Assembly: GCA_903879975.1 (NCBI GenBank)
Contig: CAIRNL010000705.1
Coordinates: forward strand, 1 to 64,000
Reading direction: 5' to 3'
From: an uncultured Chloroflexota bacterium
Lineage (GTDB): Bacteria; Chloroflexota; Anaerolineae; Caldilineales; Caldilineaceae
Length of the DNA stretch: 64,000 bases
Position 1 is the first letter of the stretch, and the number at the start of each line of letters is the position of its first letter. Shown one piece after another: positions 1 to 7,983 of this stretch. Position numbers and translations under genes: made by a program. Below the pieces are notes generated by a model. It saw only the letters and a program-made list of their open reading frames with translations, was not told where the DNA came from and made no database searches.

Positions 1-896
1 AACGATGGCTCGACCAGCACGCATTCAAGGCGTTTGACACCTGGCAGGGTAATCTGCGTTTTGTGGCCTATGCTGGAGGAAGTGATTTGGCCGTACAGCC
101 GCTGGCGCCCGTTGCCTGGCCGAACGGTATGATCCTGGATTCGGTCAGCTTGCCGGCTCAGGCATCCCCCCTACACGGCGGTGATGTCGCGCTGGTGCGG
201 CTGAACTGGTCTGCGCCGCAGCCAATCGACCGGCGTTACAAGGTCAGTGTGCAGATACTCGATGCTCGCGGCCAGGTCATCGCCCAGCATGACGCTGAGC
301 CTGCCGGCGGTTCGCGCCCCACTGACCAGTGGCAGGCCGGCGAGCAGATTGCCGACAACCACGCCGTACCGATCGCTTTCGGCACGCCTCCCGGTGATTA
401 CCAGCTTGTGGTGGTCGTCTACGCTGCCGAAACCGGGGAGCGCGTGCAGCAGGCCAGCGGCGATGCACTTCCCCTCGGTACGGTGAGTGTAACGCGTGTA
501 GATTCGGCTGTCCCGCTGGCTGTACTCCCGATGCAGTACCGCACGCTCACAAACCTGGGACCGCTGACACTGGCCGGCTATGATCTCTATCGACAAGGAT
601 ATCGTCATGTGCCGGAAACGCCCCTTGAACCGGGCGATCTGCTCCATGTGACACTCTACTGGCTGGCGCCCGATCCCCTGCCGGCGAACTGGCCGGCCGA
701 CCAGACGTTCAGCCTGCGGCTGGGCGATCAGCTCCTTACCGCACCCCTGGCCGGTGGCACCTATCCCACTGGCGAGTGGGCGCCGGGCGAACTCGTGCGC
801 GGGGACTTTGATGTGTTTTTCGCCGGAGGTGATCGCCGCCCACAGCTCCTCGTGGGGGACGATGCGATCCAGTTGCATGCCATCCCAGCCCGCTAA
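1..896 (+). CDS. C-terminal part of a GT39/PMT-type membrane glycosyltransferase (5' truncated)
   Basis: The reading frame is already open at the left edge, entering as R-W-L-D-Q-H-A-F-K, so the true start lies outside the window. The visible ~297 residues contain no membrane helix. They form a soluble beta-rich tail that recalls the C-terminal domain of large GT-C glycosyltransferases common in Chloroflexota. Its style (a beta-sandwich describing 'PGDYQLVVVVY', 'TYPTGEWAPGE') resembles the end of the complete GT39 protein at 61008-63083. The likely role, by inference, is transfer of a sugar from a polyprenyl-phosphate donor at the outer membrane face. The membrane catalytic part is not in view, so the family assignment rests on this resemblance only. 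A GTG at 63 could be read as a start, but the open frame upstream of it argues against that. Confidence 0.6.
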   Translation, partial: RWLDQHAFKAFDTWQGNLRFVAYAGGSDLAVQPLAPVAWPNGMILDSVSLPAQASPLHGGDVALVRLNWSAPQPIDRRYKVSVQILDARGQVIAQHDAEPAGGSRPTDQWQAGEQIADNHAVPIAFGTPPGDYQLVVVVYAAETGERVQQASGDALPLGTVSVTRVDSAVPLAVLPMQYRTLTNLGPLTLAGYDLYRQGYRHVPETPLEPGDLLHVTLYWLAPDPLPANWPADQTFSLRLGDQLLTAPLAGGTYPTGEWAPGELVRGDFDVFFAGGDRRPQLLVGDDAIQLHAIPAR

Positions 897-1036
897 CAGA
901 TGAGTGAAAATCGGTTCGTAGGATGAGTTCGCCCAATTGCCCTGTCGGTCTTCAGCAAGATGCTTGAAAGCATGTTGCGCCCAGTATGACGCACGCTGGA
1001 GTCGACGTTGTCAGGTGTCTCGGACGCACCTGGCTG

Positions 1037-1080
1037 GCACTATGCTTTGACATAGCACTATGCTTGTTATAGCATGGTCC
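1037..1080 (+). promoter_or_regulatory. Promoter overlapping tandem palindromic operators of the HxlR regulator
   Basis: A TTGACA (1047-1052) and a TAGCAT (1070-1075) are separated by 17 bp and form a good sigma-70 promoter. They are embedded in two near-copies of the motif GCACTATGCTT...ATAGCA, beginning at 1037 and 1055. Each copy has dyad symmetry (CTATG 1040-1044 with CATAG 1051-1055; ATGCT 1060-1064 with AGCAT 1071-1075). The expected transcription start near 1082 is about 25 nt before the chosen start codon. Binding here would block RNA polymerase, so autorepression by the adjacent HxlR protein is the simple reading. Confidence 0.75.
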
Positions 1081-1106
1081 CCAACCAAGTGATGGGAGGA
1101 GAGAGC

Positions 1107-1457
1107 ATGGCTGTGCAATTACAGATGCAACCGGCTATCGAACTGCCGCTTTGCCCAGTGGAACCGGCTGCCCGCATCATCGGCCAGAAGTGGACCCTGC
1201 AGATCGTTTATTTTCTGCTCGATGGGCGATCGATGCGCTTTTGTGAGCTTCAGGACATACTCGGTGGTGTCAATCCTAGTACGCTGAGTAGCAGGCTGAA
1301 AATGCTCGAAGAAGAGGGGATTGTGCGCCGCAATCAGATCAGCGCCATTCCGCCCCACGTCGAGTACAGCCTGACCGAGATGGGCCATGAGTTGGAGAGC
1401 GTGATCCGTGAAGTGACGCGTTGGAGCAACAACTGGCTGTGTGGCCGTTGTACTTGA
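1107..1457 (+). CDS. HxlR-family winged-helix transcriptional regulator
   Basis: This 116-residue protein has the full HxlR (DUF24) pattern: a Cys near the N-terminus (LCPVEPAARIIGQKW), then the winged helix (LLDGRSMRFCELQDILGGVNPSTLSSRLKMLEEEGIVRR) and the C-terminal dimerisation helix. HxlR proteins are dimeric repressors or activators, and some sense quinones, electrophiles or disulfide stress through the N-terminal Cys. The start at 1107 is chosen because GGGAGGA sits just upstream and because an in-frame GTG at 1074 would fall inside the -10 box. Tandem operators overlap its promoter, suggesting autoregulation. The following MBL-fold gene begins 18 bp after the stop and is probably co-transcribed, so it is the best candidate target. 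Confidence 0.9.
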   Translation: MAVQLQMQPAIELPLCPVEPAARIIGQKWTLQIVYFLLDGRSMRFCELQDILGGVNPSTLSSRLKMLEEEGIVRRNQISAIPPHVEYSLTEMGHELESVIREVTRWSNNWLCGRCT

Positions 1458-1475
1458 AGAGGGAAGACTCGACCT

Positions 1476-2123
1476 ATGATTGTCAAAGGGCTGACTGTCG
1501 GCCTGCTGCAGGAGAACTGTTTTATTTTTGGCTGTAGTCGAACGCGCAAGGGCGTCGTCATTGATCCAGGCGACAACGCCCGTGCGATTCTGCGCCTAGT
1601 CGACCAGCAGGGGCTGCGTATTGAGAAGATCATCGCTACCCACGCCCATTTCGATCATGTCATGGCGGTGCCGGCAGTGAAGGCGGCGACAGATGCTCCC
1701 TTCTTTCTCCACCGCAACGACTTGCCGGTGCTGCACGAACTGCCTGAACGTGTGCGTCTCTGGCTAGACATGGAGGTCGATCCGGTGGACGATCCTGATG
1801 AGTTTCTGACGCATGGCCAGATTATCCAAGTCGGTGACGAGGAACTGGAGGTGCGTTTCACACCGGGCCACGCACCGGGACATGTGGTTTTTGTTCACCA
1901 CGCTGGCCGCCAGGTCTTCGCCGGTGATACGCTCTTCCAGGGCAGTATTGGCCGCTTCGATCTGCCGGGCGCCGACGGCCCGACGTTGTTGCGCAGTATC
2001 CGCGAGCAACTGATGAGCCTTCCTGATGAGTACGCTGTCTATCCCGGCCATGGCGGCGCAACGACGATTGGGGACGAACGTATTCACAACCCGTACGTTG
2101 GCGAGCAAGCGCTGCAGGAGTAG
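1476..2123 (+). CDS. MBL-fold metallo-hydrolase (glyoxalase II-like)
   Basis: The 215-residue protein carries the metallo-beta-lactamase fold signature THAHFDH, a second metal site in PGHAPGHVVF, the metal-bridging Asp in AGDTLFQGSIGR and a late PGHG. This arrangement is typical of the YcbL/glyoxalase II-like group of binuclear zinc hydrolases, which act on thioesters or related substrates in the cytoplasm. It lies 18 bp after the HxlR regulator and 8 bp before a DUF952 gene, so it probably belongs to that operon. The exact substrate cannot be told from sequence. The length matches short glyoxalase II-like proteins that lack the extra C-terminal substrate-binding domain. Confidence 0.88.
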   Translation: MIVKGLTVGLLQENCFIFGCSRTRKGVVIDPGDNARAILRLVDQQGLRIEKIIATHAHFDHVMAVPAVKAATDAPFFLHRNDLPVLHELPERVRLWLDMEVDPVDDPDEFLTHGQIIQVGDEELEVRFTPGHAPGHVVFVHHAGRQVFAGDTLFQGSIGRFDLPGADGPTLLRSIREQLMSLPDEYAVYPGHGGATTIGDERIHNPYVGEQALQE

Positions 2124-2131
2124 ATCCTCAC

Positions 2132-2500
2132 ATGCCGGAAGCCGTTGCTGCGATCTATCACATGACCCCGCTCACGCTGTGGGAAGAGCAGAGGGCATCG
2201 CCCAGTTTTGTCCCGCCTTCGCTGGGTGACGAAGGCTTTATCCACTGCACGGCTGAGCCGGATCGGCTGCTGCTGGTTGCCAATCGCTTTTACCGAGGTG
2301 TGTCAGATGCATTTATAATTGTATGGATTGTGCCGGAACGGCTAGCCGCCGAACTGCGTTGGGAGTATGCCGATGGTCATCTCTTCCCGCACATCTACGG
2401 TCCACTGAACAAGGGCGCGGTTGAGCAGATCGTTGAGTTTCCTCGGCTGGCAGATGGTTCGTTCCGTCTTCCGTCAGAAATGGGTTTGTTTGACTCATGA
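2132..2500 (+). CDS. DUF952 family protein
   Basis: The 122-residue protein matches the DUF952 pattern: IYHMTPLTLWEE at the start, GFIHCTAEPDRLL, and the late HIYGPLNKGAV. Members are small cytoplasmic proteins of unknown function; an ADP-ribosyltransferase-like fold has been suggested for the family. It starts 8 bp after the MBL-fold gene and its stop overlaps the next start (ATGA at 2497-2500), which indicates translational coupling. No catalytic role should be inferred beyond the family name. Confidence 0.85.
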   Translation: MPEAVAAIYHMTPLTLWEEQRASPSFVPPSLGDEGFIHCTAEPDRLLLVANRFYRGVSDAFIIVWIVPERLAAELRWEYADGHLFPHIYGPLNKGAVEQIVEFPRLADGSFRLPSEMGLFDS

Positions 2501-2904
2501 GCGTGTTGATCGACCAATTGCCGGGCTGGTTCCGGCGGCGCAAGACCCTGACGACTGGTGGCGTCGAGCAGAGCGACTCTGCGACTGCATCGACGACGAC
2601 TGGGGGTGGTTCTGAAGGAGAACCCGTTGTCGTGTGGGAAGCGGCTAATATCATGGAGGCGCATGTCGTGAAGGGGCGCCTGGAGAGCGAAGGCATCCCG
2701 GCGATCATCCGTGGGGAGGCACTGGCAGCTATCTACGGGCTCACAGCGGGCAACCTGGCGGTGGCCAAAGTGCTGGTGCCGGCGCCACTTGCCGAAAGAG
2801 CACTGGATATACTGTTTGCGGAGGGCGGTTCGCCGGAGGATGCGGACGAGGAGAGCGGTGTAGAGAACAGTGGCGACGTGAGCGGCAATTATTCGGAATC
2901 ATAG
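2497..2904 (+). CDS. DUF2007-type putative signal-transducing protein
   Basis: This 135-residue protein has a low-complexity N-terminal third (TASTTTGGGSEGEP), then a DUF2007 core VVVWEAANIMEAHVVKGRLESEGIPAIIRGE ... NLAVAKVLVPAPLAERALDIL, and an acidic tail. DUF2007 domains adopt a small ferredoxin-like fold and are annotated as putative signal transducers without a proven role. The gene overlaps the DUF952 stop by 4 bp, so it ends the operon that begins with the HxlR regulator. There is no membrane segment or signal peptide. Confidence 0.8.
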   Translation: MSVLIDQLPGWFRRRKTLTTGGVEQSDSATASTTTGGGSEGEPVVVWEAANIMEAHVVKGRLESEGIPAIIRGEALAAIYGLTAGNLAVAKVLVPAPLAERALDILFAEGGSPEDADEESGVENSGDVSGNYSES

Positions 2905-2959
2905 ACCCATCCGACTAGTATTCGCACTGTACATAACCACCCTTTTCCGGAAGAGAACG

Positions 2960-3442
2960 ATGACACAAGAAGTCAACCAGATGACTATCCCAAGCAACCT
3001 GGAACTCAAGCAATCAGGTGCGCGAACGAAGTACCTTGTCGGCGGCTTGATCCTGATGCTGTTTGTCGGGTTCCTCGGCTTCCAGGTCGTGCAGGCAACG
3101 ACCACGACCGGCGCCTACTACATGACAGTGGCCGAATTAGAGGAACGCGCGCCGCAGCTCTACGGTGAACGAGTGCGTGTCAGTGGCAATGTCGTCGACG
3201 GCAGCGAGGATTGGAATGCCCGTGAGATCACGCTGCGCTTCGCCATTGTCGACGAGAGCGGCGGTGAACTGCCCATCGTCTTCTACGGCCCGCGGCCGGA
3301 CAATTTCCAGCGTGCAGCGTCGGCCATTGTTGAGGGGGAGTTGCTGCCCGACGGCACCTTCCACGCTGAGACTCTGCTGTTGAAGTGTCCCAGCCGTTAT
3401 GAAGAGGATCCCGAAGAGATTTTTGTCGAGTCCACCCGCTGA
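2960..3442 (+). CDS. ccmE: Cytochrome c maturation protein CcmE, CxxxY variant
   Basis: CcmE is the membrane-anchored periplasmic haem chaperone of System I cytochrome c maturation. The 160-residue protein has a basic N-terminus, one membrane anchor (residues about 25-47), and an OB-fold domain (VRVSGNVVDGS... LRFAIVDESG... PIVFYGPRPDNF... VEGEL). The haem-attachment motif, normally HxxxY, reads C143-P-S-R-Y147. CxxxY CcmE proteins are known from archaea and some bacteria with a variant System I that lacks CcmH. It opens the ccm cluster. A 13-bp hairpin separates it from the next gene, so transcription may be partly uncoupled. Confidence 0.92.
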   Translation: MTQEVNQMTIPSNLELKQSGARTKYLVGGLILMLFVGFLGFQVVQATTTTGAYYMTVAELEERAPQLYGERVRVSGNVVDGSEDWNAREITLRFAIVDESGGELPIVFYGPRPDNFQRAASAIVEGELLPDGTFHAETLLLKCPSRYEEDPEEIFVESTR

Positions 3443-3512
3443 GGCGAATGCTTGTTGCCGGCCACCGTGGCGGGAACGTGGCTCTGCCGAAGTATCGATT
3501 GGCCCGAATCAA

Positions 3513-3546
3513 CTGACCGGCCCCTGATCCTCAAGGGGTCGGTCAG
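3513..3546 (+). terminator. Hairpin between ccmE and the dihaem cytochrome gene
   Basis: CTGACCGGCCCCT (3513-3525) pairs with AGGGGTCGGTCAG (3534-3546) over 13 bp with one G-U pair and an 8-nt loop. No T-run follows, so it may be a factor-dependent terminator, an mRNA stabiliser or a partial terminator rather than a strong intrinsic one. Confidence 0.5.
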
Positions 3547-3576
3547 CCCGCCACTATTCGCAATCGGATGAAGTGA

Positions 3577-5490
3577 ATGCCTTCATTTGCGTGGTTCACG
3601 ATCCCTGCCGGATGCTTCCCATCTGATCGTACGTTGAGAAGTTCGCTCCTGGCTATCTTCGCTGCCCTGTGGCTGGGTACAGGGCAGGCTGTCGCCCAGC
3701 CACTACCGCCGCCATATGTCGCTGCAGAGGTGCCAGTGCCGGCAAGCAAACCGTCGGGGTTGCTGGGGGCGACGCTCTATCAGCAAAATTGTGAGCCTTG
3801 CCATGGCCCCCAGGGTGCCGGCGACGGCCCGCAGGCGGCAGCGCTGGATGTTTCGCCCAAGCGATTGGACGATGCTGTCGCCATGCACGAATTGGCCCCA
3901 GCCGTGTCCTTTCATCAGGCAAAATACGGCAGTGAATCAGGCGCAATGCCGGCTTTCTCTACCTTTCTCAACGACGAGCAGATCTGGCAGGTGCTCGCCT
4001 ATACGTGGTCGTTGCACACCAGCGAGCAGAACGTCAAAGTCGGCAGCGAACTCTACGCTCAGCAGTGCGCCGCCTGCCACGGTGTAACCGGCCGAGGTGA
4101 TGGCCCTGATGCAGAGGGACAATTGGTCGATTTCACTGATAGGAAGGCTATGAATGTACGTTCCCTGCGCAATATGGACGATGCCTGGCGCGCAGCGCAT
4201 GCTGAAATTGGCGCAGACATGAGTGAGGAGCACCGCTGGGCTGTACTCGACGCTGTGCGTACCTTTACCTACTCGCCTCCGTGGCAATCTCCGTTCGAGC
4301 CGGGCAATGGCACGATCGATGGGCAGATTGTCCAGGGCACTGCCAATGCTGACGCGCTGGCGCCGCAGGAAGTCTCGCTCATGGCATACATGAGTTTTAC
4401 GCCGGTAGCCACTTTCACCACGACAACTGACGTGGATGGCGGGTTCGCCTTTGAGAATTTGTCTGCTGACCCCGATGTCGTCTATTTCCTCGGCACGCGC
4501 TACGGTGGGATTTCCTACGGCACCGATCTGATCAGCCTGTCAGAGATATCGCCGACCCTGACGATCGAGGTCGCGGTCTATGAAACGTCATCAGATGACA
4601 GTGGGCTGCGTCTGACGCGTGTACACTGGCTTGTGGACCATGCTCCCGGCCAGCTGCGCGTACGCCAGGTCGTTGGCGTCGCCAACGACCTCGATACGAC
4701 AGTGACGGGGCGCCTGGTTGACGGCAGCGACGCGCCGGTCACGCTGGCGCTGCCGGTGCCGGCCAATGCGACGGATGTGGAGTTCCAGGACGGCGCACTC
4801 GGGGGGCGCTACCAGCGCGCAGGCGATCTAATCTATGACACGACCCCCATCCGCCCTGGTCCGCAGAGCCGGCAGGTCTTGATTGGTTACACAATTCCTT
4901 ATTCCAATACTGCGGCATCTCTGGTTGCCGACTTTGCCTATCCGGTCGAAAGTATGAACGTGTTGGTAGCCGATCTGCCGGGTCTTGCCATCTCCACAAC
5001 GGCGTTGCTCGAAGCTGTGGGCAATCAAACGGTGCAGGGCAACCCCTATCGAGTATGGACGGGGCAACTCGCTCAGGCACAGCGTGTAGAAGTCACGCTG
5101 GCGAATCTGATCCCCGTCGGTGAGATCGACCTGCGCGACGAACCGGCTGTCGAGACGCCGTTTGTTGCCCCTGCGCCACCGCTACCGCCTGCTACGATTT
5201 CGCCGATCTTTGCTGCGCTCGGAATCGGTGCCCTGGTGCTGGTGATTGGTAGTGCGATTCTTTACTGGAGGTACAGCCGTGACAAGCAGGAAACACTTGC
5301 GCAGGTCGCCGACGAGCGTGAGCACCTCCTCACCGAAATTGCGGCGCTAGATGATCGCCACGCTACAGGCGCCTTGGACGACGAGCAGTGGTCGGCTGAA
5401 CGTGTCGTGCTGATGAACAGGTTACGTATGGTGACAGCAAAGATGGAGCGCATGGGCGCTGCGCAAAGAGGGGCGGGCAATCGTGGCTGA
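3577..5490 (+). CDS. Dihaem c-type cytochrome with membrane-anchored beta-domain tail
   Basis: The 637-residue protein has a signal peptide (about 20-41), two c-type haem motifs (C72-E-P-C-H76 and C164-A-A-C-H168) in two cytochrome c domains, and then a ~300-residue beta-rich extracytoplasmic region. That region includes a carboxypeptidase-regulatory-like segment (TTTTDVDGGFAFENLSADPDVVYFLGTRYGGI). One membrane helix follows near 540-565, then a cytoplasmic coiled-coil-like tail (EREHLLTEIAALDDRHATGALDDEQW). It would carry electrons on the outer membrane face. It sits inside the ccm cluster and overlaps ccmA by 8 bp, so it is co-expressed with the machinery that matures it. The tail resembles segments in other Chloroflexota and archaeal System I-linked proteins, but no function is claimed. 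A TTG at 3634 is an alternative start that gives a tidier signal peptide. Confidence 0.8.
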   Translation: MPSFAWFTIPAGCFPSDRTLRSSLLAIFAALWLGTGQAVAQPLPPPYVAAEVPVPASKPSGLLGATLYQQNCEPCHGPQGAGDGPQAAALDVSPKRLDDAVAMHELAPAVSFHQAKYGSESGAMPAFSTFLNDEQIWQVLAYTWSLHTSEQNVKVGSELYAQQCAACHGVTGRGDGPDAEGQLVDFTDRKAMNVRSLRNMDDAWRAAHAEIGADMSEEHRWAVLDAVRTFTYSPPWQSPFEPGNGTIDGQIVQGTANADALAPQEVSLMAYMSFTPVATFTTTTDVDGGFAFENLSADPDVVYFLGTRYGGISYGTDLISLSEISPTLTIEVAVYETSSDDSGLRLTRVHWLVDHAPGQLRVRQVVGVANDLDTTVTGRLVDGSDAPVTLALPVPANATDVEFQDGALGGRYQRAGDLIYDTTPIRPGPQSRQVLIGYTIPYSNTAASLVADFAYPVESMNVLVADLPGLAISTTALLEAVGNQTVQGNPYRVWTGQLAQAQRVEVTLANLIPVGEIDLRDEPAVETPFVAPAPPLPPATISPIFAALGIGALVLVIGSAILYWRYSRDKQETLAQVADEREHLLTEIAALDDRHATGALDDEQWSAERVVLMNRLRMVTAKMERMGAAQRGAGNRG

Positions 5491-6199
5491 CGACGCGCTG
5501 ATCGTTGCGACGGGTATCCACAAGCGCTACGGGCGCAAACGCGTGTTGACCGGCGTCGATCTCGCCGTCGTGCAGGGTGAAGTCATGGCACTGCTCGGTG
5601 CCAATGGCGCGGGCAAGTCGACCCTCATGCGCCTGATCTGTGGGTTGGCGAAACCGGATCGTGGCCAGGTGCGGCTGGGGGGGGTCTCGACGCACAAGGC
5701 AGGCCATGAGATGCGCCGCTATATTGGCCTGGTCGCTCATTCCCCACTTCTCTATGATAACCTCAGCGCGTGGGAAAATCTGATGTTCTTTGCCCGCCTC
5801 TACGACATTCAGCAGCCGGAGCTGCGTGTCGAGACGGTGCTGCATGCCGTGGATCTCTGGCTGCGCCGCCACGATGCCGTGCGCACCTACAGTCGCGGCA
5901 TGACCCAACGCCTGGCCATCGGACGTGCCATTCTCCACGACCCGCCGGTGCTCCTGCTCGACGAACCCGACACAGGCCTGGATCCAGCCAGTGCCGAGAC
6001 GCTGGAGCGGCTCATCCGGTCGCTTGGCGCCAGCAACCGGGCTATCTTGCTTACCACGCATAACCTGGAACGGGCGCTGGCATGGGCCGATTCAGCCGCG
6101 CTGCTGGTTGATGGTAAGATCGTGGAGCGTGCGCAAACGTCGGCTCTGACGACCGATGCGCTACGCCGCTGGCTGGTCGAAACAGGAAGTGTGGGATGA
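5483..6199 (+). CDS. ccmA: Haem exporter ATP-binding subunit CcmA
   Basis: This is the ATPase subunit of the CcmABCD complex, which drives release of holo-CcmE during cytochrome c maturation. The 238-residue ABC protein shows Walker A GANGAGKST (39-47), a degenerate signature SRGMTQRLAIGRA (from 137), Walker B LLLDEP (157-162) and the switch His in TTHNLERAL. It begins with GTG, overlaps the cytochrome gene by 8 bp and overlaps ccmB by an ATGA, so all three should be translated together. Confidence 0.9.
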   Translation: MADDALIVATGIHKRYGRKRVLTGVDLAVVQGEVMALLGANGAGKSTLMRLICGLAKPDRGQVRLGGVSTHKAGHEMRRYIGLVAHSPLLYDNLSAWENLMFFARLYDIQQPELRVETVLHAVDLWLRRHDAVRTYSRGMTQRLAIGRAILHDPPVLLLDEPDTGLDPASAETLERLIRSLGASNRAILLTTHNLERALAWADSAALLVDGKIVERAQTSALTTDALRRWLVETGSVG

Positions 6200-6942
6200 T
6201 AGGCGTGGAGCGCGAGGACAGCAGGCGGATATCGGGTTCGGTCCGGATGCGGCTAGGGGGGGGGACGCTGCCCTTTCTGCACAAGGTCTGGGACATTTGT
6301 GCCAAAGACCTGCGTGCCGAACTGCGCGGCCGTGAGGTCTTCAGCACAATGACCTCATTCAGTGTCCTGGCTGTGCTGATCTTCGGCCTGGCCTTTGATT
6401 TGCGTGTGCCGCGTTCGGAAATGATTGCGCCGGGCGTGCTCTGGGTCGTGATTCTTTTCGGCGGTGTGCTGGGGCTCAACCGCAGCTTTGGTGCTGAGGT
6501 GGATCGCGGCACGCTGCCCGCCCTGCTGCTGGCACCCGTCGATCGCAGCGCAATCTATTTCGGCAAACTGCTGGCCAATCTTGCCTTCACGCTGGCGACG
6601 ACGCTGGTGATCCTGGGTGTCATGTTCTTCATCTTTGACGTGAACATGTTCCACCCGTTGAATCTGCTAGGGGTGGCGCTGGGCATCCTCGGCTACGTAG
6701 GCGTCGGCACTATCTTTGCTGCGTTGTCTGCGAGCAGCCGGGCGCGTGAGACCATGCTGCCTATCCTCTTGCTGCCGGTCATGGTGCCGGTCTTTGTGGC
6801 CGGTGTCGGTCTGACCGCAGGCGTCGTGGACGGCAAGACATTCGAGGACCTCCGCCAGTGGCTCACGATTCTGGCGGTGTTCGATTTGATCTTTGTGATC
6901 GTGGCGTATCTGCTCTTTGATCTGATTTGGGAAGATTCGTAA
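6196..6942 (+). CDS. ccmB: Haem exporter membrane subunit CcmB
   Basis: The 248-residue protein has a short cytoplasmic N-terminus followed by six hydrophobic segments in the CcmB layout (KDLRAELRGREVFSTMTSFSVLAVLIFGLAF, VLWVVILFGGVLGLNRSFGAEVDRGTLPALLLAPVDRSAIYFGKL). CcmB is the membrane partner of CcmA. The start overlaps the ccmA stop (ATGA). A second ATG at 6247 would remove a poorly conserved N-terminal stretch and is also possible. Confidence 0.9.
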   Translation: MIGVEREDSRRISGSVRMRLGGGTLPFLHKVWDICAKDLRAELRGREVFSTMTSFSVLAVLIFGLAFDLRVPRSEMIAPGVLWVVILFGGVLGLNRSFGAEVDRGTLPALLLAPVDRSAIYFGKLLANLAFTLATTLVILGVMFFIFDVNMFHPLNLLGVALGILGYVGVGTIFAALSASSRARETMLPILLLPVMVPVFVAGVGLTAGVVDGKTFEDLRQWLTILAVFDLIFVIVAYLLFDLIWEDS

Positions 6943-6954
6943 GGAAAGGGCAAC

Positions 6955-7698
6955 ATGAGTACAGCAACAATCAAATCTAAGAGGGCCGGCTGGCGCGGTC
7001 TCGATATTCTGCAGCTGGTGCTAGGTCTGTTGGCGGTGTCGGCCATGGGGGCTGCTATGTGGGCAGCGCTCTTCTATGCCCGCGATGCCTCCAACCTTGC
7101 CGGCGACGAGCAGTTGGCCCAGCGAATTTTCTACATCCACATGGGCTGTAACATTGGCGCACTGGCAGGATTCCTGGTTTCGGTGGTGGGCAGCACTGCC
7201 TATCTGATCACACGCAACCTGAGTTGGGATCGGCTGTCGCAGGCCGCGATTGAAGTGGGTGTGGTTTGTGGTCTGGGCACGATCGTCACGGGCATGTTCT
7301 GGGCCAAGCCGACGTGGAATACCTACTGGACTTGGGACCCGCGGCTGACAACTTCGACGATTACGGTGCTTGTATACTTGGCGTACCTCCTCTTCCGCAA
7401 CGGCATCGACAACCGGCAGACGCGCGCCCGATTTGGCAGCATCTATGCGATTCTGGCGTTCCTGAGCGTGCCGTTGACCTTCTACAGCGCGCGCATCTTT
7501 CGCTCCATCCATCCTGTTGTCTACGGCAATGAGAATCCCGACGCGCAGGGCGGTTTCAGCGTCGGCAGCACGATGACCCAAACTCTGATGATCAACATGA
7601 TCGGCTTCTGCATTCTTTTCAGCGCCCTGGTGATCCTGCGCTGGCGCCAGCTGGGCGACGAGGATACACTCGCCGAACTGAGAGAGGACCTGGCATAG
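6955..7698 (+). CDS. ccmC: Haem delivery protein CcmC
   Basis: CcmC presents haem to CcmE through its tryptophan-rich loop. The 247-residue membrane protein has the loop WNTYWTWDPR at 121-130, and two candidate axial His residues, H62 (FYIHMG) and H186 (SIHPVV), which flank it on outer-face loops as in characterised CcmC. Six membrane helices are visible. AAGGAAAGG precedes the start by a good distance. It follows ccmB by 12 bp and is followed, one base after its stop, by a tiny CcmD-like gene. Confidence 0.92.
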   Translation: MSTATIKSKRAGWRGLDILQLVLGLLAVSAMGAAMWAALFYARDASNLAGDEQLAQRIFYIHMGCNIGALAGFLVSVVGSTAYLITRNLSWDRLSQAAIEVGVVCGLGTIVTGMFWAKPTWNTYWTWDPRLTTSTITVLVYLAYLLFRNGIDNRQTRARFGSIYAILAFLSVPLTFYSARIFRSIHPVVYGNENPDAQGGFSVGSTMTQTLMINMIGFCILFSALVILRWRQLGDEDTLAELREDLA

Positions 7699-7699
7699 T

Positions 7700-7840
7700 A
7701 TGTTTTACCTTGGGATGGCATTTCTGGCTGTCTGGCTGTTGGTAACTCTTTATTTGGTCTATATCGGCCTGCGCCAACGGCGGATCGATACGGAGATCCA
7801 GTTGCTGCGCGAGGAAGTCGAGACGGTCGAGCGTAAGTGA
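7700..7840 (+). CDS. ccmD: CcmD-like small membrane protein (46 residues)
   Basis: The 46-codon gene starts one base after the ccmC stop. It encodes one hydrophobic helix (YLGMAFLAVWLLVTLYLVYIGL) followed by a basic patch RQRR and an acidic amphipathic coil (IDTEIQLLREEVETVERK). CcmD proteins are tiny, poorly conserved single-helix proteins encoded right after ccmC, with a charged cytoplasmic tail. They stabilise the CcmABC-CcmE complex. Position, size and topology fit; the sequence alone is too short for certainty. Confidence 0.75.
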   Translation: MFYLGMAFLAVWLLVTLYLVYIGLRQRRIDTEIQLLREEVETVERK

Positions 7841-7983
7841 TCAGGTATCGGTGCGCACGCGGCCGGTGTGCCTGAATGGATGGATAAGCTGCAGGTGAGA
7901 GTGCACGGGCACTGCCTGCCGCATAGGCCTATCTAGGGCATACAGCGGGCGAGAGGGCGCGATGTTGAGAAAGCAGGCATGAG

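Noticed and set aside
1074..1106. GTG at 1074 as the HxlR start
   Set aside because: It lies within the -10 box and operator; the ATG at 1107 has a good ribosome binding site.
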